Numbered from the stretch's first letter, positions 1 through 7,206 are shown. The stretch: DNA of 7,538 nucleotides from DSXH01 sp037446915 (GCA_037446915.1 JBBIHP010000121.1:1-7538), one strand, 5' to 3'. The notes: generated by a model not told the origin, from the letters alone. A program made the numbers and translations.

Positions 1-511
1 TGGCAAAGACGGAAACAATATGAGCAATACCGCCATTTGTAATCCACAATTTTTCGCCATTAATAACCCACTCATTGCCATCAAGTTTAGCACGGGTTTT
101 AACATTAAAAGAATCGGAACCGGCCTGGGCTTCCGTTAGACAGAATGCACCTATTTTTTCACCTTTAGCAAGTGGAGTTAAATATTTTTGTTTTTGTTCT
201 TCAGTACCACCAATATAAATTGTATTAGCGCCAATGGATTGATGCGCTCCAATAAATGTTGCGGTTGACATACATCCACGGGCAATTTCTTCTTGCATAA
301 GACAGTAGCCTACTTCACCAAAACCACCGCCGCCATATTCTTCGGGGAATGAAACACCAAGAAATCCAAGCTCGCCCAATTTTTTAATTAACTCATCAGG
401 AATTTTTTCCTGTTCATCTATTTTAGAAGCAATCGGCTTAATTTCATTATTAACAAAATCGCGAGTCATTTCGCGAAGCATTTTCTGTTCTTCAGTAAGT
501 ATTAATTGCAT
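1..511 (-). CDS. Acyl-CoA dehydrogenase, N-terminal part (3' end beyond window)
   Basis: Flavin enzyme that introduces a trans-2 double bond into an acyl-CoA thioester and passes electrons to ETF; probably cytoplasmic and involved in fatty-acid or branched-chain acid breakdown. I translated 170 residues from the ATG at 511; the family is usually about 380, so more than half lies beyond base 1. Visible parts: the helical N-terminal domain (about 1-115, starting MQLILTEEQKMLREMTRDF, with FPEEYGGGGFGEVGY at 55-69) and the start of the beta-barrel domain with the flavin/substrate motif FCLTEAQAGSDSFN (123-136) and WVINGEKLWITNG (148-160). The catalytic glutamate lies in the missing C-terminal part, so substrate class cannot be judged. 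The start is supported by AGGA five bases upstream of the ATG. It begins 15 bases after the stop of the enoyl reductase gene and is almost certainly co-transcribed with it. The family call is secure; chain-length specificity is unknown. Confidence 0.95.
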   Translation of the reverse strand, partial: MQLILTEEQKMLREMTRDFVNNEIKPIASKIDEQEKIPDELIKKLGELGFLGVSFPEEYGGGGFGEVGYCLMQEEIARGCMSTATFIGAHQSIGANTIYIGGTEEQKQKYLTPLAKGEKIGAFCLTEAQAGSDSFNVKTRAKLDGNEWVINGEKLWITNGGIAHIVSVFA

Positions 512-526
512 GTTTTTCCTGAATTA

Positions 527-1351
527 TTATTTAATAATAGAACTTGTGTTTTCGCCAATATAATTTACAATGTATTCACCGCCATCAACACCAAGAACAT
601 TGCCTGAAATCCAGCTTGCTCTTTCATCGCATAGAAGAACTATTGCTTTTGCAACGTCTTCGGGAGTAGTTAATCTGTTTTGAGGATTTTTCATTTTAGC
701 AGCATTCATCATTTTATCGAACATTGGAATTTTATTACCAGCCGGGGTATTGGTAACGCCAGCCATTATAGAATTGCACGATATTTTTATTGAGCCCAAT
801 TCAACAGCGAGCTGACGGATGTGAGATTCGAGAGCAGCTTTTGCTGCAGAGACAGCTCCGTAATTGGGAATAACTGAATGAGAACCGGCACTTGTTAAAG
901 CAAAAATTCTTCCGCCATGTGCAAATAGATTTCTGAAAATTAATCCCTGTGTCCAGTAAACAAGTGAATGTGCCATTACATCAAGAGTCATGTTCATTTG
1001 AGAAGGAGAAATACAATCATTAGGATTTTTTGAGATGTATGGTTTAAGAGTACCGAAAGCCAGTGAATGAATTAATACATGAACCTGAGGATGATCCTTA
1101 GTAGCAAATCTCTCTTTAATTTCATCGAGAGTATCGTTTATTTTAATTTGATCTGCAGCATTTATATTAAAAAAGACAGCTTTCTGACCAGTCTTCTCAA
1201 TTTTCTTTATAACCTGTTGAACCTGGGGCATTGTAGCCTGACGATCCAGGTGAACGCCAAAAATACTATAACCATTTTTAGCTAATTCAACTGCAGTGGC
1301 TCCGCCAAATCCGCTAGAAGCACCTAAAATTAATGCCCATTTCTGTTCCAT
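527..1351 (-). CDS. SDR-family enoyl reductase, FabL/FabI-like
   Basis: Likely NAD(P)H-dependent enoyl-[acyl carrier protein] (or enoyl-CoA) reductase, reducing the trans-2 double bond in the last step of fatty-acid elongation. At 274 residues it has SDR length. The Rossmann dinucleotide motif GASSGFG is at residues 10-16, in the classical GxxxGxG form. The active site has Y164 and K171 with six residues between (YGAVSAAK), the spacing of FabI and FabL rather than the YxxxK of ordinary SDRs. IPNY before the catalytic Tyr and HSLAF at 95-99 recall FabI, while S154, ten residues before Y164 where FabI has a second tyrosine, and the N-terminus MEQKWALILGASSGFG recall Bacillus FabL. The C-terminal SGNVLGVDGG is a normal SDR ending. 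A strong ribosome site, AAGGGG, lies five bases before the ATG, and a promoter is proposed upstream. The acyl-CoA dehydrogenase gene follows after 15 bases. Alternatives are a dienoyl-CoA or trans-2-enoyl-CoA reductase. SDR membership is certain; the exact substrate is inferred. Confidence 0.85.
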   Translation of the reverse strand: MEQKWALILGASSGFGGATAVELAKNGYSIFGVHLDRQATMPQVQQVIKKIEKTGQKAVFFNINAADQIKINDTLDEIKERFATKDHPQVHVLIHSLAFGTLKPYISKNPNDCISPSQMNMTLDVMAHSLVYWTQGLIFRNLFAHGGRIFALTSAGSHSVIPNYGAVSAAKAALESHIRQLAVELGSIKISCNSIMAGVTNTPAGNKIPMFDKMMNAAKMKNPQNRLTTPEDVAKAIVLLCDERASWISGNVLGVDGGEYIVNYIGENTSSIIK

Positions 1352-1377
1352 TTATTCCCCTTTAGTTAATTGTGGCA

Positions 1378-1408
1378 CAAACTTAAGAAATCGTAAAAAC
1401 AAATCAAA
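1378..1408 (-). promoter_or_regulatory. Candidate Bacteroidota-type promoter for the enoyl reductase gene
   Basis: On the minus strand TTTG (1408-1405) is followed after 19 bases by TAAGTTTG (1385-1378), an exact match to the TAnnTTTG -7 element, with the TTTG -33 element at a fitting distance. Transcription would start near 1371, giving a leader of about 20 bases that contains the AAGGGG ribosome site at 1362-1357. It lies in the 81-base space between dnaE and the reductase gene, the longest intergenic space in the window. The motif match and spacing are seen directly; use as a promoter is inferred and depends on the host belonging to the FCB group. Confidence 0.55.
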
Positions 1409-1415
1409 TGTTTGA
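1404..1415. repeat. Short inverted repeat overlapping the -33 element
   Basis: TCAAATGTTTGA has five-base arms (TCAAA / TTTGA) around a two-base centre. It covers the proposed -33 TTTG of the reductase promoter, so it could be an operator half or whole site. With such short arms in A+T-rich DNA it may equally be chance; no regulator gene is present in the window. Confidence 0.25.
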
Positions 1416-1432
1416 ATTGCTTTGAAATGATT

Positions 1433-4400
1433 TTATGTTGTAAAATAAATTAATGAATCATCGCCTAATAATTTTTTTATACTCTCTACAAAAGAATCTG
1501 TTAAGTTCACTTTATATTCAATAGAAAATTCTCTGGAAGTTCCGTTATCCTTTACATTAATAAGAACAGGAATTTTTCCTTGGTTCTCTTCCATAATCAA
1601 TTTTATTAAGTTAATTACATATAGGTCGTGCAGAGATGTATCAAGAATAATCCCGATTCTCTTTGTAAGTTTATTTTTTGCAAGATCAAGAGAAACAGCT
1701 TCATCCACATGAAGTTTAATAGCATCACCGCTGCTTTCAAGTTTACCTTTAATCAATACTGTTGATTCTGGTTGAATAAGTTCGCTATACTCAGCAAATG
1801 GTTTGGAGAACATCAGGCAATCGCATGAACCGCTGAAGTCATCGAGCTTAAAAAAAGCCATCTGTCTTCCCTGTTTATCTGTTTTGGGAGAAACATCAGT
1901 AATAACACCACACGCGCGTACAATTTCGCCAAACTGAAATGTGTTTGGTTCGCCAAGGTGAACGGTTGCAAACGAGTTATATTCTGTTTCATATTTTCTG
2001 AGCGGATGATCGCTGAGATAGAAGCCAAGTACCTGTCTCTCTTTAGCAAGGCGTTCTTTATTATCCCATGGTCTTGTTTCTGGAAGCGATGGGAATTGAA
2101 AATCCATTGTCTCTGATGAAGAAGAGAATAAACTATTTGTATTAGCTTCTTTCACAGATTTTAGTTTACTTCCAAATGAAAGAGCTTCTTCAATGGCGGT
2201 AAAATGCTGTGCGCGCGATCCTCCAAAAGAATCGAATGCACCGGCAAGCACCAATCCTTCCAATGCTCTTTTATTTACAATTCTTGTATCAACATGTGAA
2301 CAGAAATCGTACATAGATGTAAAATCTCTTCCAAGTTTTTTGTGAACCGATTGAATTTCCTGAACGGCCTGAACACCAACATTTTTTATTGCAGACATAC
2401 CAAATATTATTTCTCCCTTAACAACCTTAAAATTAACTGTAGGGTGATTAATATCCGGCGGTTGAACTTTAACACCAAGTTTTCTGCAATCCTCAAGTAA
2501 AATTGTAACCTTATCCGTATTGTCGTATTTATTTGTAAGATTAGCAGCAAGAAATTCTTCGAGGTAATGTGCTTTTAAATAAGCTGTTTGAAACGCAACG
2601 ACACTATAAGCTACTGCATGGGATTTGTTAAAACCATAATTAGCAAACTTGTCTATCGCTTCAAAAATTTCCTCGGCAACTTTTTTACTAATATTATTTT
2701 TACCTGCTCCGGCAACAAATTTTTCTCTCTGCTCTTGCATTGCCTTAAGGTCTTTTTTACCCATTGCCCTTCTAAGAAGATCTGCATCTGCCAGACTCAT
2801 ACCTGCAACTCTGTTTGCAATCTGAATTACCTGTTCCTGATAAACAATTATTCCATAAGTTTCTTTTAAAATGCTTTCAAGGACCGGGTGTAAATATGCA
2901 ATCTGTTTTTTACCATGTTTACGCGAAATAAAATCATCAATAAAATCCATTGGACCGGGACGATATAAAGCATTCATTGCTGCTAAATCTGTAATGCTTG
3001 ATGCTTTTAACTTTTTCAAATATTCGCGCATTGGAGCGGATTCAAATTGAAATACTGCGGTTGTCTGACCTCTTCCGAAAAGTTCATACGTTCTTAAATC
3101 ATCGGTTGGAATTTCATCAATATCGATTTCAATACCGCGGTTTTGTTTAACAAGATCGATTGTATCGCGAATGATTGATAAAGTATCCAGACCTAGAAAG
3201 TCCATTTTAAGAAGTCCAGCGTCTTCAAGGTCTTTCATATTAAATTGTGTAACAATAACACCATCATCGCCATAAGTAGCTAGGGGAACAAAGTCGCTAA
3301 CATCGCCCGGAGTAATTACAACACCGGCAGCGTGTTTAGAAGCATTACGATTCATTCCTTCGAGTATTCTTGCATACTTAAGAAGTTCTTTTATCAGCGG
3401 ATCTTCAGATTTTTTCAACCAGGCAAGTTCAGGTACTTCTGCTAATGCCTGATCAATTGTAAATACCCTACCAAACTTGGACGGAATCCATTTTGTAATA
3501 TTATCAACCTGAGGAATAGGAATTTTTAAAACGCGTGCAACATCTCTAATAACCTGTTTAGATGAAAGACGGTTGAATGTTATTATCTGGGCAACAGAAT
3601 CTTCACCATATTTTTCTTTAACATAAGAAATTACTTCTTCCCTTTTATCGTCAGCAAAGTCAACATCAATATCGGGCATTGATTTACGTGCGGGATTTAA
3701 GAACCGTTCAAAAAGCAAATTGTATTGCAGCGGATTTACATTTGTAATTCCTAATGCATAAGCAACAAGACTGCCAGCAGCAGATCCTCTGCCTGGTCCA
3801 ACAGGTATGCCCCTTTTCTTAGAAGCATTAATAAAATCCTGAACAATAAGAAAATAACCGGCATAACCCATTTTGTTAATTACTTCCAGCTCATATTTGA
3901 ATCTTTCTTCAACTTCGGGAGTAATATTTTTAATTTTTTTATCGAGACGTTCATAAGAAAGCTGAACGAGATATTCATCAAGGGATTTTGCCGTTGAATT
4001 TTCCGGAATTGGAAAAATCGGGAAATGATAATCACCGAAATCGAGTTCAAGGTTTATTTTTTCATCAATCTCCAAAGTGTTTTCAATAGCACCTTTATAA
4101 TTTTTGAAAATCTGTTTCATTTCATCTGCTGATTTGAAATAGATTTGATCTGTACCATAACGAAGATCTTTATAATCCGCAGTTCCGGTTTTATCGCCAA
4201 GCATAATTAAGATATTATGAGCAATAGAATGATCTTTTTCTATATAATGAATATCATTAGTTGCAACAAGTTTAGCACCAATATCTTTAGCAAGCTTAGG
4301 CATACCGCTAAGAACGGGTTTTTCGATATCCATTCCATGATCCTGGATTTCCAGATAAAAATCGTCACCGAAGATTTCTTTAAGGATTATTGCAGTTGAA

Positions 4401-4888
4401 CGCGCCTTGGCATAGTCATCATTTATTAATGGAGTTGCAATTGGTCCGGCCGGACAAGCAGATGTGCAAATCAGCCCTTCGCTGTATTTCTTTAAAGTTT
4501 CCAGGTCGATCCTTGGACGATAGTAGAATCCTTCTAAATGACCGATGGTTGTAAGTTTTATTAAATTCTTATAACCGGTTTTATTTTTTGCAAGCAGAAG
4601 AAGATGATTGTAATGTTTCGATTTTTTTCTTCCGTTTTCAAATTCACCCGATTTATCGAAACGTGTTCTATCCATTACGATGTAAGCTTCCATACCGACA
4701 ATCGGTTTGATGCCTTCTTTCTTTGCTTTCTTATAAAATTCCGAAACACCGAACATCACACCATGATCGGTTAGTGCAACAGCGTGCATATTATTTTTCT
4801 TTGCAGCTAAGACAAGATCTTCAACTGTGCATGCGCCATCCTGTAAACTATAATGCGAGTGATTATGTATGTGAATAAAGTCAGACAT
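1433..4888 (-). CDS. dnaE: DNA polymerase III alpha subunit (DnaE)
   Basis: Catalytic subunit of the replicative polymerase, acting at the fork with the sliding clamp and clamp loader. Its 1151 residues are normal for DnaE; there is no PolC-type inserted exonuclease. Domains in order: PHP (about 4-280), palm (about 290-435 and 510-570), thumb (about 435-510), fingers (about 570-830), helix-hairpin-helix region (about 830-900), OB fold (about 985-1065) and a C-terminal domain probably binding the clamp loader. GPGRGSAAGS (364-373) and PDIDVDF (405-411) are palm motifs; D408, D410 and D563 (in KMDFLGL) fit the catalytic aspartate triad by spacing. The PHP domain keeps H8, H10, D17, H42, E67, H95, C145, D212 and H214, a complete metal-ligand set. 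TNSLF (917-921) sits where the internal clamp-binding motif is expected but lacks the usual leading Gln. The start gives the standard N-terminus; no Shine-Dalgarno sequence precedes it, only an A-rich heptad repeat. dut lies 66 bases upstream. No frameshift or intein is seen. Confidence 0.98.
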   Translation of the reverse strand: MSDFIHIHNHSHYSLQDGACTVEDLVLAAKKNNMHAVALTDHGVMFGVSEFYKKAKKEGIKPIVGMEAYIVMDRTRFDKSGEFENGRKKSKHYNHLLLLAKNKTGYKNLIKLTTIGHLEGFYYRPRIDLETLKKYSEGLICTSACPAGPIATPLINDDYAKARSTAIILKEIFGDDFYLEIQDHGMDIEKPVLSGMPKLAKDIGAKLVATNDIHYIEKDHSIAHNILIMLGDKTGTADYKDLRYGTDQIYFKSADEMKQIFKNYKGAIENTLEIDEKINLELDFGDYHFPIFPIPENSTAKSLDEYLVQLSYERLDKKIKNITPEVEERFKYELEVINKMGYAGYFLIVQDFINASKKRGIPVGPGRGSAAGSLVAYALGITNVNPLQYNLLFERFLNPARKSMPDIDVDFADDKREEVISYVKEKYGEDSVAQIITFNRLSSKQVIRDVARVLKIPIPQVDNITKWIPSKFGRVFTIDQALAEVPELAWLKKSEDPLIKELLKYARILEGMNRNASKHAAGVVITPGDVSDFVPLATYGDDGVIVTQFNMKDLEDAGLLKMDFLGLDTLSIIRDTIDLVKQNRGIEIDIDEIPTDDLRTYELFGRGQTTAVFQFESAPMREYLKKLKASSITDLAAMNALYRPGPMDFIDDFISRKHGKKQIAYLHPVLESILKETYGIIVYQEQVIQIANRVAGMSLADADLLRRAMGKKDLKAMQEQREKFVAGAGKNNISKKVAEEIFEAIDKFANYGFNKSHAVAYSVVAFQTAYLKAHYLEEFLAANLTNKYDNTDKVTILLEDCRKLGVKVQPPDINHPTVNFKVVKGEIIFGMSAIKNVGVQAVQEIQSVHKKLGRDFTSMYDFCSHVDTRIVNKRALEGLVLAGAFDSFGGSRAQHFTAIEEALSFGSKLKSVKEANTNSLFSSSSETMDFQFPSLPETRPWDNKERLAKERQVLGFYLSDHPLRKYETEYNSFATVHLGEPNTFQFGEIVRACGVITDVSPKTDKQGRQMAFFKLDDFSGSCDCLMFSKPFAEYSELIQPESTVLIKGKLESSGDAIKLHVDEAVSLDLAKNKLTKRIGIILDTSLHDLYVINLIKLIMEENQGKIPVLINVKDNGTSREFSIEYKVNLTDSFVESIKKLLGDDSLIYFTT

Positions 4889-4891
4889 TTT

Positions 4892-4926
4892 TTTGTTCTT
4901 GGTTTTTAGTTCGTGGTTCTTAGTTC
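4892..4926 (-). repeat. Five heptad repeats forming the dnaE leader
   Basis: On the minus strand, ending three bases before the dnaE ATG, there are five consecutive seven-base units: GAACTAA, GAACCAC, GAACTAA, AAACCAA, GAACAAA. Read as 14-mers, the first two copies agree at 12 of 14 positions. The stretch has almost no G and little capacity to fold, and there is no Shine-Dalgarno sequence. It occupies over half of the 66-base dut-dnaE space. It may be a microsatellite remnant, a dispersed intergenic repeat, or an unstructured A-rich translation leader; the sequence alone does not decide. Confidence 0.7.
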
Positions 4927-4954
4927 TATACTATAAACTTTGAATTCTGATTTC

Positions 4955-5410
4955 TTATGTCGTACCAGTGTGTCCAAATCCGCCTTCTGCTCGCTTGCTA
5001 TTGTTCAGATTATCAGATTCATCCAGTTCAGCCCTATAAACTTTTGTTAAAACAATTTGCGCAATTCGATCTCCGCGTTTAATTACAAAATCTTTTTCTC
5101 CAAAGTTGAAAAGAATAATTTTCAGTTCACCTCTATAATCAGAGTCGATAGTGCCGGGCGAGTTAAGAATACCAATACCATGATTAGCCGCCAGACCACT
5201 GCGCGGCCTTACTTGTATTTCGTATCCCAACGGAATTTCAACACGAAGATTTGTAGGAACAAGCGAAACTTTACCATAAGCCAAAAGAAATTCATCATTA
5301 ACGGCAGCACGTATATCGAGACCACTGCTTCCTTCGGTTGCATATTCCGGTAAAGGTATGTCATTATATTTATTATCAATTCTCTGAATCTTAATTCTGA
5401 TTTTTTCCAT
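4955..5410 (-). CDS. dut: Deoxyuridine 5'-triphosphate nucleotidohydrolase (dUTPase)
   Basis: Hydrolyses dUTP to dUMP and pyrophosphate in the cytoplasm, lowering dUTP so that uracil is not built into DNA and supplying dUMP for thymidylate synthesis. At 151 residues it has the length of the homotrimeric dUTPase family, and all five family motifs are present in order: GSSGLDIRA (27-35, with D32), RPRSGLAANHG (68-78), NSPGTIDSDYRGEL (83-96, with the catalytic D89 and uracil-stacking Y92), RGDRIAQIVL (112-121) and RAEGGFGHTG (140-149), the flexible C-terminal arm that closes over the nucleotide. AGGA lies nine bases before the ATG, in a leader shared with a short tandem repeat. The flippase gene ends 46 bases upstream and dnaE starts 66 bases downstream; pairing with the replicative polymerase is functionally sensible. 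No residue looks abnormal. Confidence 0.97.
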   Translation of the reverse strand: MEKIRIKIQRIDNKYNDIPLPEYATEGSSGLDIRAAVNDEFLLAYGKVSLVPTNLRVEIPLGYEIQVRPRSGLAANHGIGILNSPGTIDSDYRGELKIILFNFGEKDFVIKRGDRIAQIVLTKVYRAELDESDNLNNSKRAEGGFGHTGTT

Positions 5411-5422
5411 TCTGATTTTTCC
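5394..5422 (-). repeat. Tandem 15-base repeat spanning the dut start codon
   Basis: On the plus strand ATTCTGATTTTTTCC (5394-5408) is followed directly by ATTCTGATTTTTCC (5409-5422). On the coding strand this places GGAAAAATCAGAAT both before the ATG and across codons 2-6 of dut. A further partial copy, ATTCTGATTTCT (4944-4955), sits at the dut stop codon. It looks like a small slippage duplication; only the upstream copy lies before the only in-frame ATG, so it does not change the start call. Confidence 0.6.
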
Positions 5423-5456
5423 TGAACAAGAAATAGCTTAAGGGATAAAATTAATT

Positions 5457-6736
5457 TTATTTTAACCTGAGAAGAATTTTTGTTAAACTCACAAGTTCTT
5501 GCTTGCTAATAATTTTTAGTGCAAAGAGAGCTACTGTAAAACCAATTAGCANNNNNNNNNNNNNNNNNNNNNNNNNNNNNNNNNNNNNNNNNNNNNNNNN
5601 NNNNNNNNNNNNNNNNNNNNNNNNNNNNNNNNNNNNNNNNNNNNNNNNNNNATATAAATACCCGCAGTAAAGTTTACATACAATCCGTGGAATAGATACC
5701 CGAGCAGAACAGCTGGAACAATATATAATCCGCTCAAATACTTATGACCGATAATTGTTTTACCATTATAAATTTGCCAGCTTGCAAAATCGCTTACGAA
5801 TAAAGTAAGCACAATCCATATTATACTTGCGGCAAGTAAAAAGAGAGTAAGAATTTTTGAAAAGAGTTCTTTAGCATTTTCTTCTTTTGCATTATTTAGG
5901 AAAAACGGCTGCCATGCATAGTGAAACATTGAGACAAAGAGCATCATAAAAATTCCAAGCTTGTAATTTGCCTGGTAAATTCCCAATGTTTTTGCATCCG
6001 TCATTGCAAGAACTATCGGTCTATCTATTACCTGAACCGCCATTGCGGCAATTGAACCGGGTAAATAGGGTATTGCAAATCGCAACATTTTTTTGAGTAT
6101 CAGTTTGTCGATTTTCAATTTTAGATTGGTAATTGTTTCCGGAATTAAGGCAACTACAGAGAACAAAGATGCAACAAGATTACTTATAAAAATTGCTTCA
6201 ATTCCCATTTCAAGTTTGAGAATAAGAAACAGGTTAAGACTTAAATTCAAAATTATGTTTACCAGCTTGATTAATGTAAACTGACCGGCTTTTCTTTTCA
6301 ATCTTAAGCTTGCAAATGGTATAAGGGCAACAGCATCTAAAAACAGTATTAAAATGAAGTAATAATAAATTCTTGAGTAGTTTTGTGGAATTTCCATTAA
6401 TGGAATAAAGAGATCCTTACCAAGAAACAATATTAAACAAAGAGCAATAGAAGTGATTGTAACAAAAAGAAATGGAGTTGAGAAGTTATCCTTCTTCTCA
6501 TTTTCATTTGCAAGAGAAGAATATTTCATAAATGCGGCATCCATTCCATAAATAAAAATTATTACAAAAAGAGCCATGTAGGCATAAATGTTAGAATAGA
6601 TGCCGAAATCATCCTGTGTAATTGAAGCAACATTTGTATAGAATGGAACTAATAGAAACCCAAGAAAACGTCCAACAATTGTACTGATACCATAAATGAC
6701 GGTGTCTTTAGTTAGTTCTTTAATTTTTCTGATCAT
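5457..6736 (-). CDS. Wzx/MATE-like polysaccharide flippase, split by an assembly gap
   Basis: Multi-pass inner-membrane protein of the oligosaccharide flippase (Polysacc_synt / MVF-like) family, probably moving lipid-linked saccharide units across the membrane for O-antigen, capsule or exopolysaccharide. The 361 residues before the gap begin with a Lys-rich helix (MIRKIKELTKDTVIYG) and show about ten hydrophobic segments, near 12-35, 44-64, 88-106, 120-141, 155-175, 178-199, 220-238, 255-275, 292-314 and 335-356; IDRPIVLAMTDAKTLGIYQA (237-256) is typical of the family. The N run covers 5651-5552. Beyond it, bases 5549-5457 encode 30 residues (LIGFTVALFALKIISK...) ending in a Lys/Leu-rich tail and TAA, in a different frame from a literal read through 100 N. 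I take this as the true C-terminus. Family members are near 480-500 residues, so roughly 90-110 residues are missing. No Shine-Dalgarno sequence is seen. The thioesterase gene ends 38 bases upstream. No glycosyltransferases are visible, so the substrate is unknown. Confidence 0.85.
5552..5651. other. Assembly gap (100 N)
   Basis: Exactly 100 N, the usual placeholder for a gap of unknown size. It lies inside the 3' third of the flippase gene. Continuity of the gene requires a true missing length of 3k+2 bases, which 100 is not; the usual length of the protein family suggests about 300 bases. Confidence 0.97.
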
Positions 6737-6774
6737 TATAATTCACAAGCGGATTCGACCGCAAAACTTTTAAG

Positions 6775-7188
6775 TTATTTCTGAAAATATGGAGCTAAAA
6801 TTTCAATGTAGAGTTTGGGAGGTCTTACAGCTTTTTTAGTTTCTGCATTAATAAATATATGTGTTGTAAAACCTTCGGCAATTATTTCTTCTGTCTCTTT
6901 TCTAGTAATTAAATATTCAATATGAACTTTAGGTGAATATAATTCCTTAACTGTTGCTTTAACAAGTATTAAATCGTCATACTTAGCTGAATTCTTATAT
7001 GTAATCCCGGCTTCAAGTAAAGGTAATTGATAACCCGATTTTTCAACTTCGCTGTAGGGCAACCCTAATGAACGCAATAGTTCTGTTCTTCCAACTTCAA
7101 AATATTCGAGATATTTACCGTTGTAAACGAATTGCATTTTATCTGTATCAGCATAACGGACACGGATTTCGGAAGTATGAGAGATCAT
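6775..7188 (-). CDS. Acyl-CoA thioesterase, YbgC/FadM (4HBT) hotdog family
   Basis: Small cytoplasmic thioesterase that hydrolyses acyl-CoA (or acyl-ACP) thioesters to free acid. At 137 residues it is a single hotdog domain of normal length. The N-terminal signature RYADTDKMQFVYNGKYLEYF (11-30), followed by EVGRTELLRSLG, corresponds to the DxD...VYxxxY...FE..R active-site region of the 4-hydroxybenzoyl-CoA thioesterase family; D16 is the probable catalytic acid. The position after DTDKM holds Gln where many members have Gly, a variation also seen among hotdog relatives. The rest (LLEAGITYKNSAKYDDLILV, VHIEYLITRK, GFTTHIFIN) follows the usual strand order. GGAG lies eight bases before the ATG. 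It begins 18 bases after the accA stop, so the two are very likely co-transcribed and share an acyl-lipid theme. Subfamily (YbgC, FadM or DHNA-CoA thioesterase) cannot be separated by eye. Confidence 0.93.
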   Translation of the reverse strand: MISHTSEIRVRYADTDKMQFVYNGKYLEYFEVGRTELLRSLGLPYSEVEKSGYQLPLLEAGITYKNSAKYDDLILVKATVKELYSPKVHIEYLITRKETEEIIAEGFTTHIFINAETKKAVRPPKLYIEILAPYFQK

Positions 7189-7206
7189 TAGATTTACTCC
7201 GCAAAA

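Noticed and set aside
1813..2049. Open frame of 78 codons on the minus strand
   Set aside because: Lies wholly inside dnaE in another frame; no recognisable protein, whereas the dnaE frame carries conserved sequence throughout.
2588..2869. Open frame of 93 codons on the plus strand
   Set aside because: Antisense to the conserved fingers region of dnaE; Cys/Phe/Ile-rich composition typical of a shadow frame.
4927..4945. TATA-rich stretch (minus strand TTTATAGTATA) as a dnaE promoter
   Set aside because: No TAnnTTTG match and no convincing upstream element; such A+T runs are frequent here.
5057..5353. Open frame of 98 codons on the plus strand
   Set aside because: Antisense to dut motifs 1-4; no ribosome site or family resemblance.
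5546..5551. Apparent stop of the flippase just past the N run
   Set aside because: It arises only because the placeholder is 100 bases long; the neighbouring frame encodes a plausible C-terminus with its own stop at 5457-5459.
6749..6762. GCGGATTCGACCGC inverted repeat between thioesterase and flippase genes, considered as a terminator
   Set aside because: Only a four-base stem and no T-run after it on the minus strand; too weak to call.
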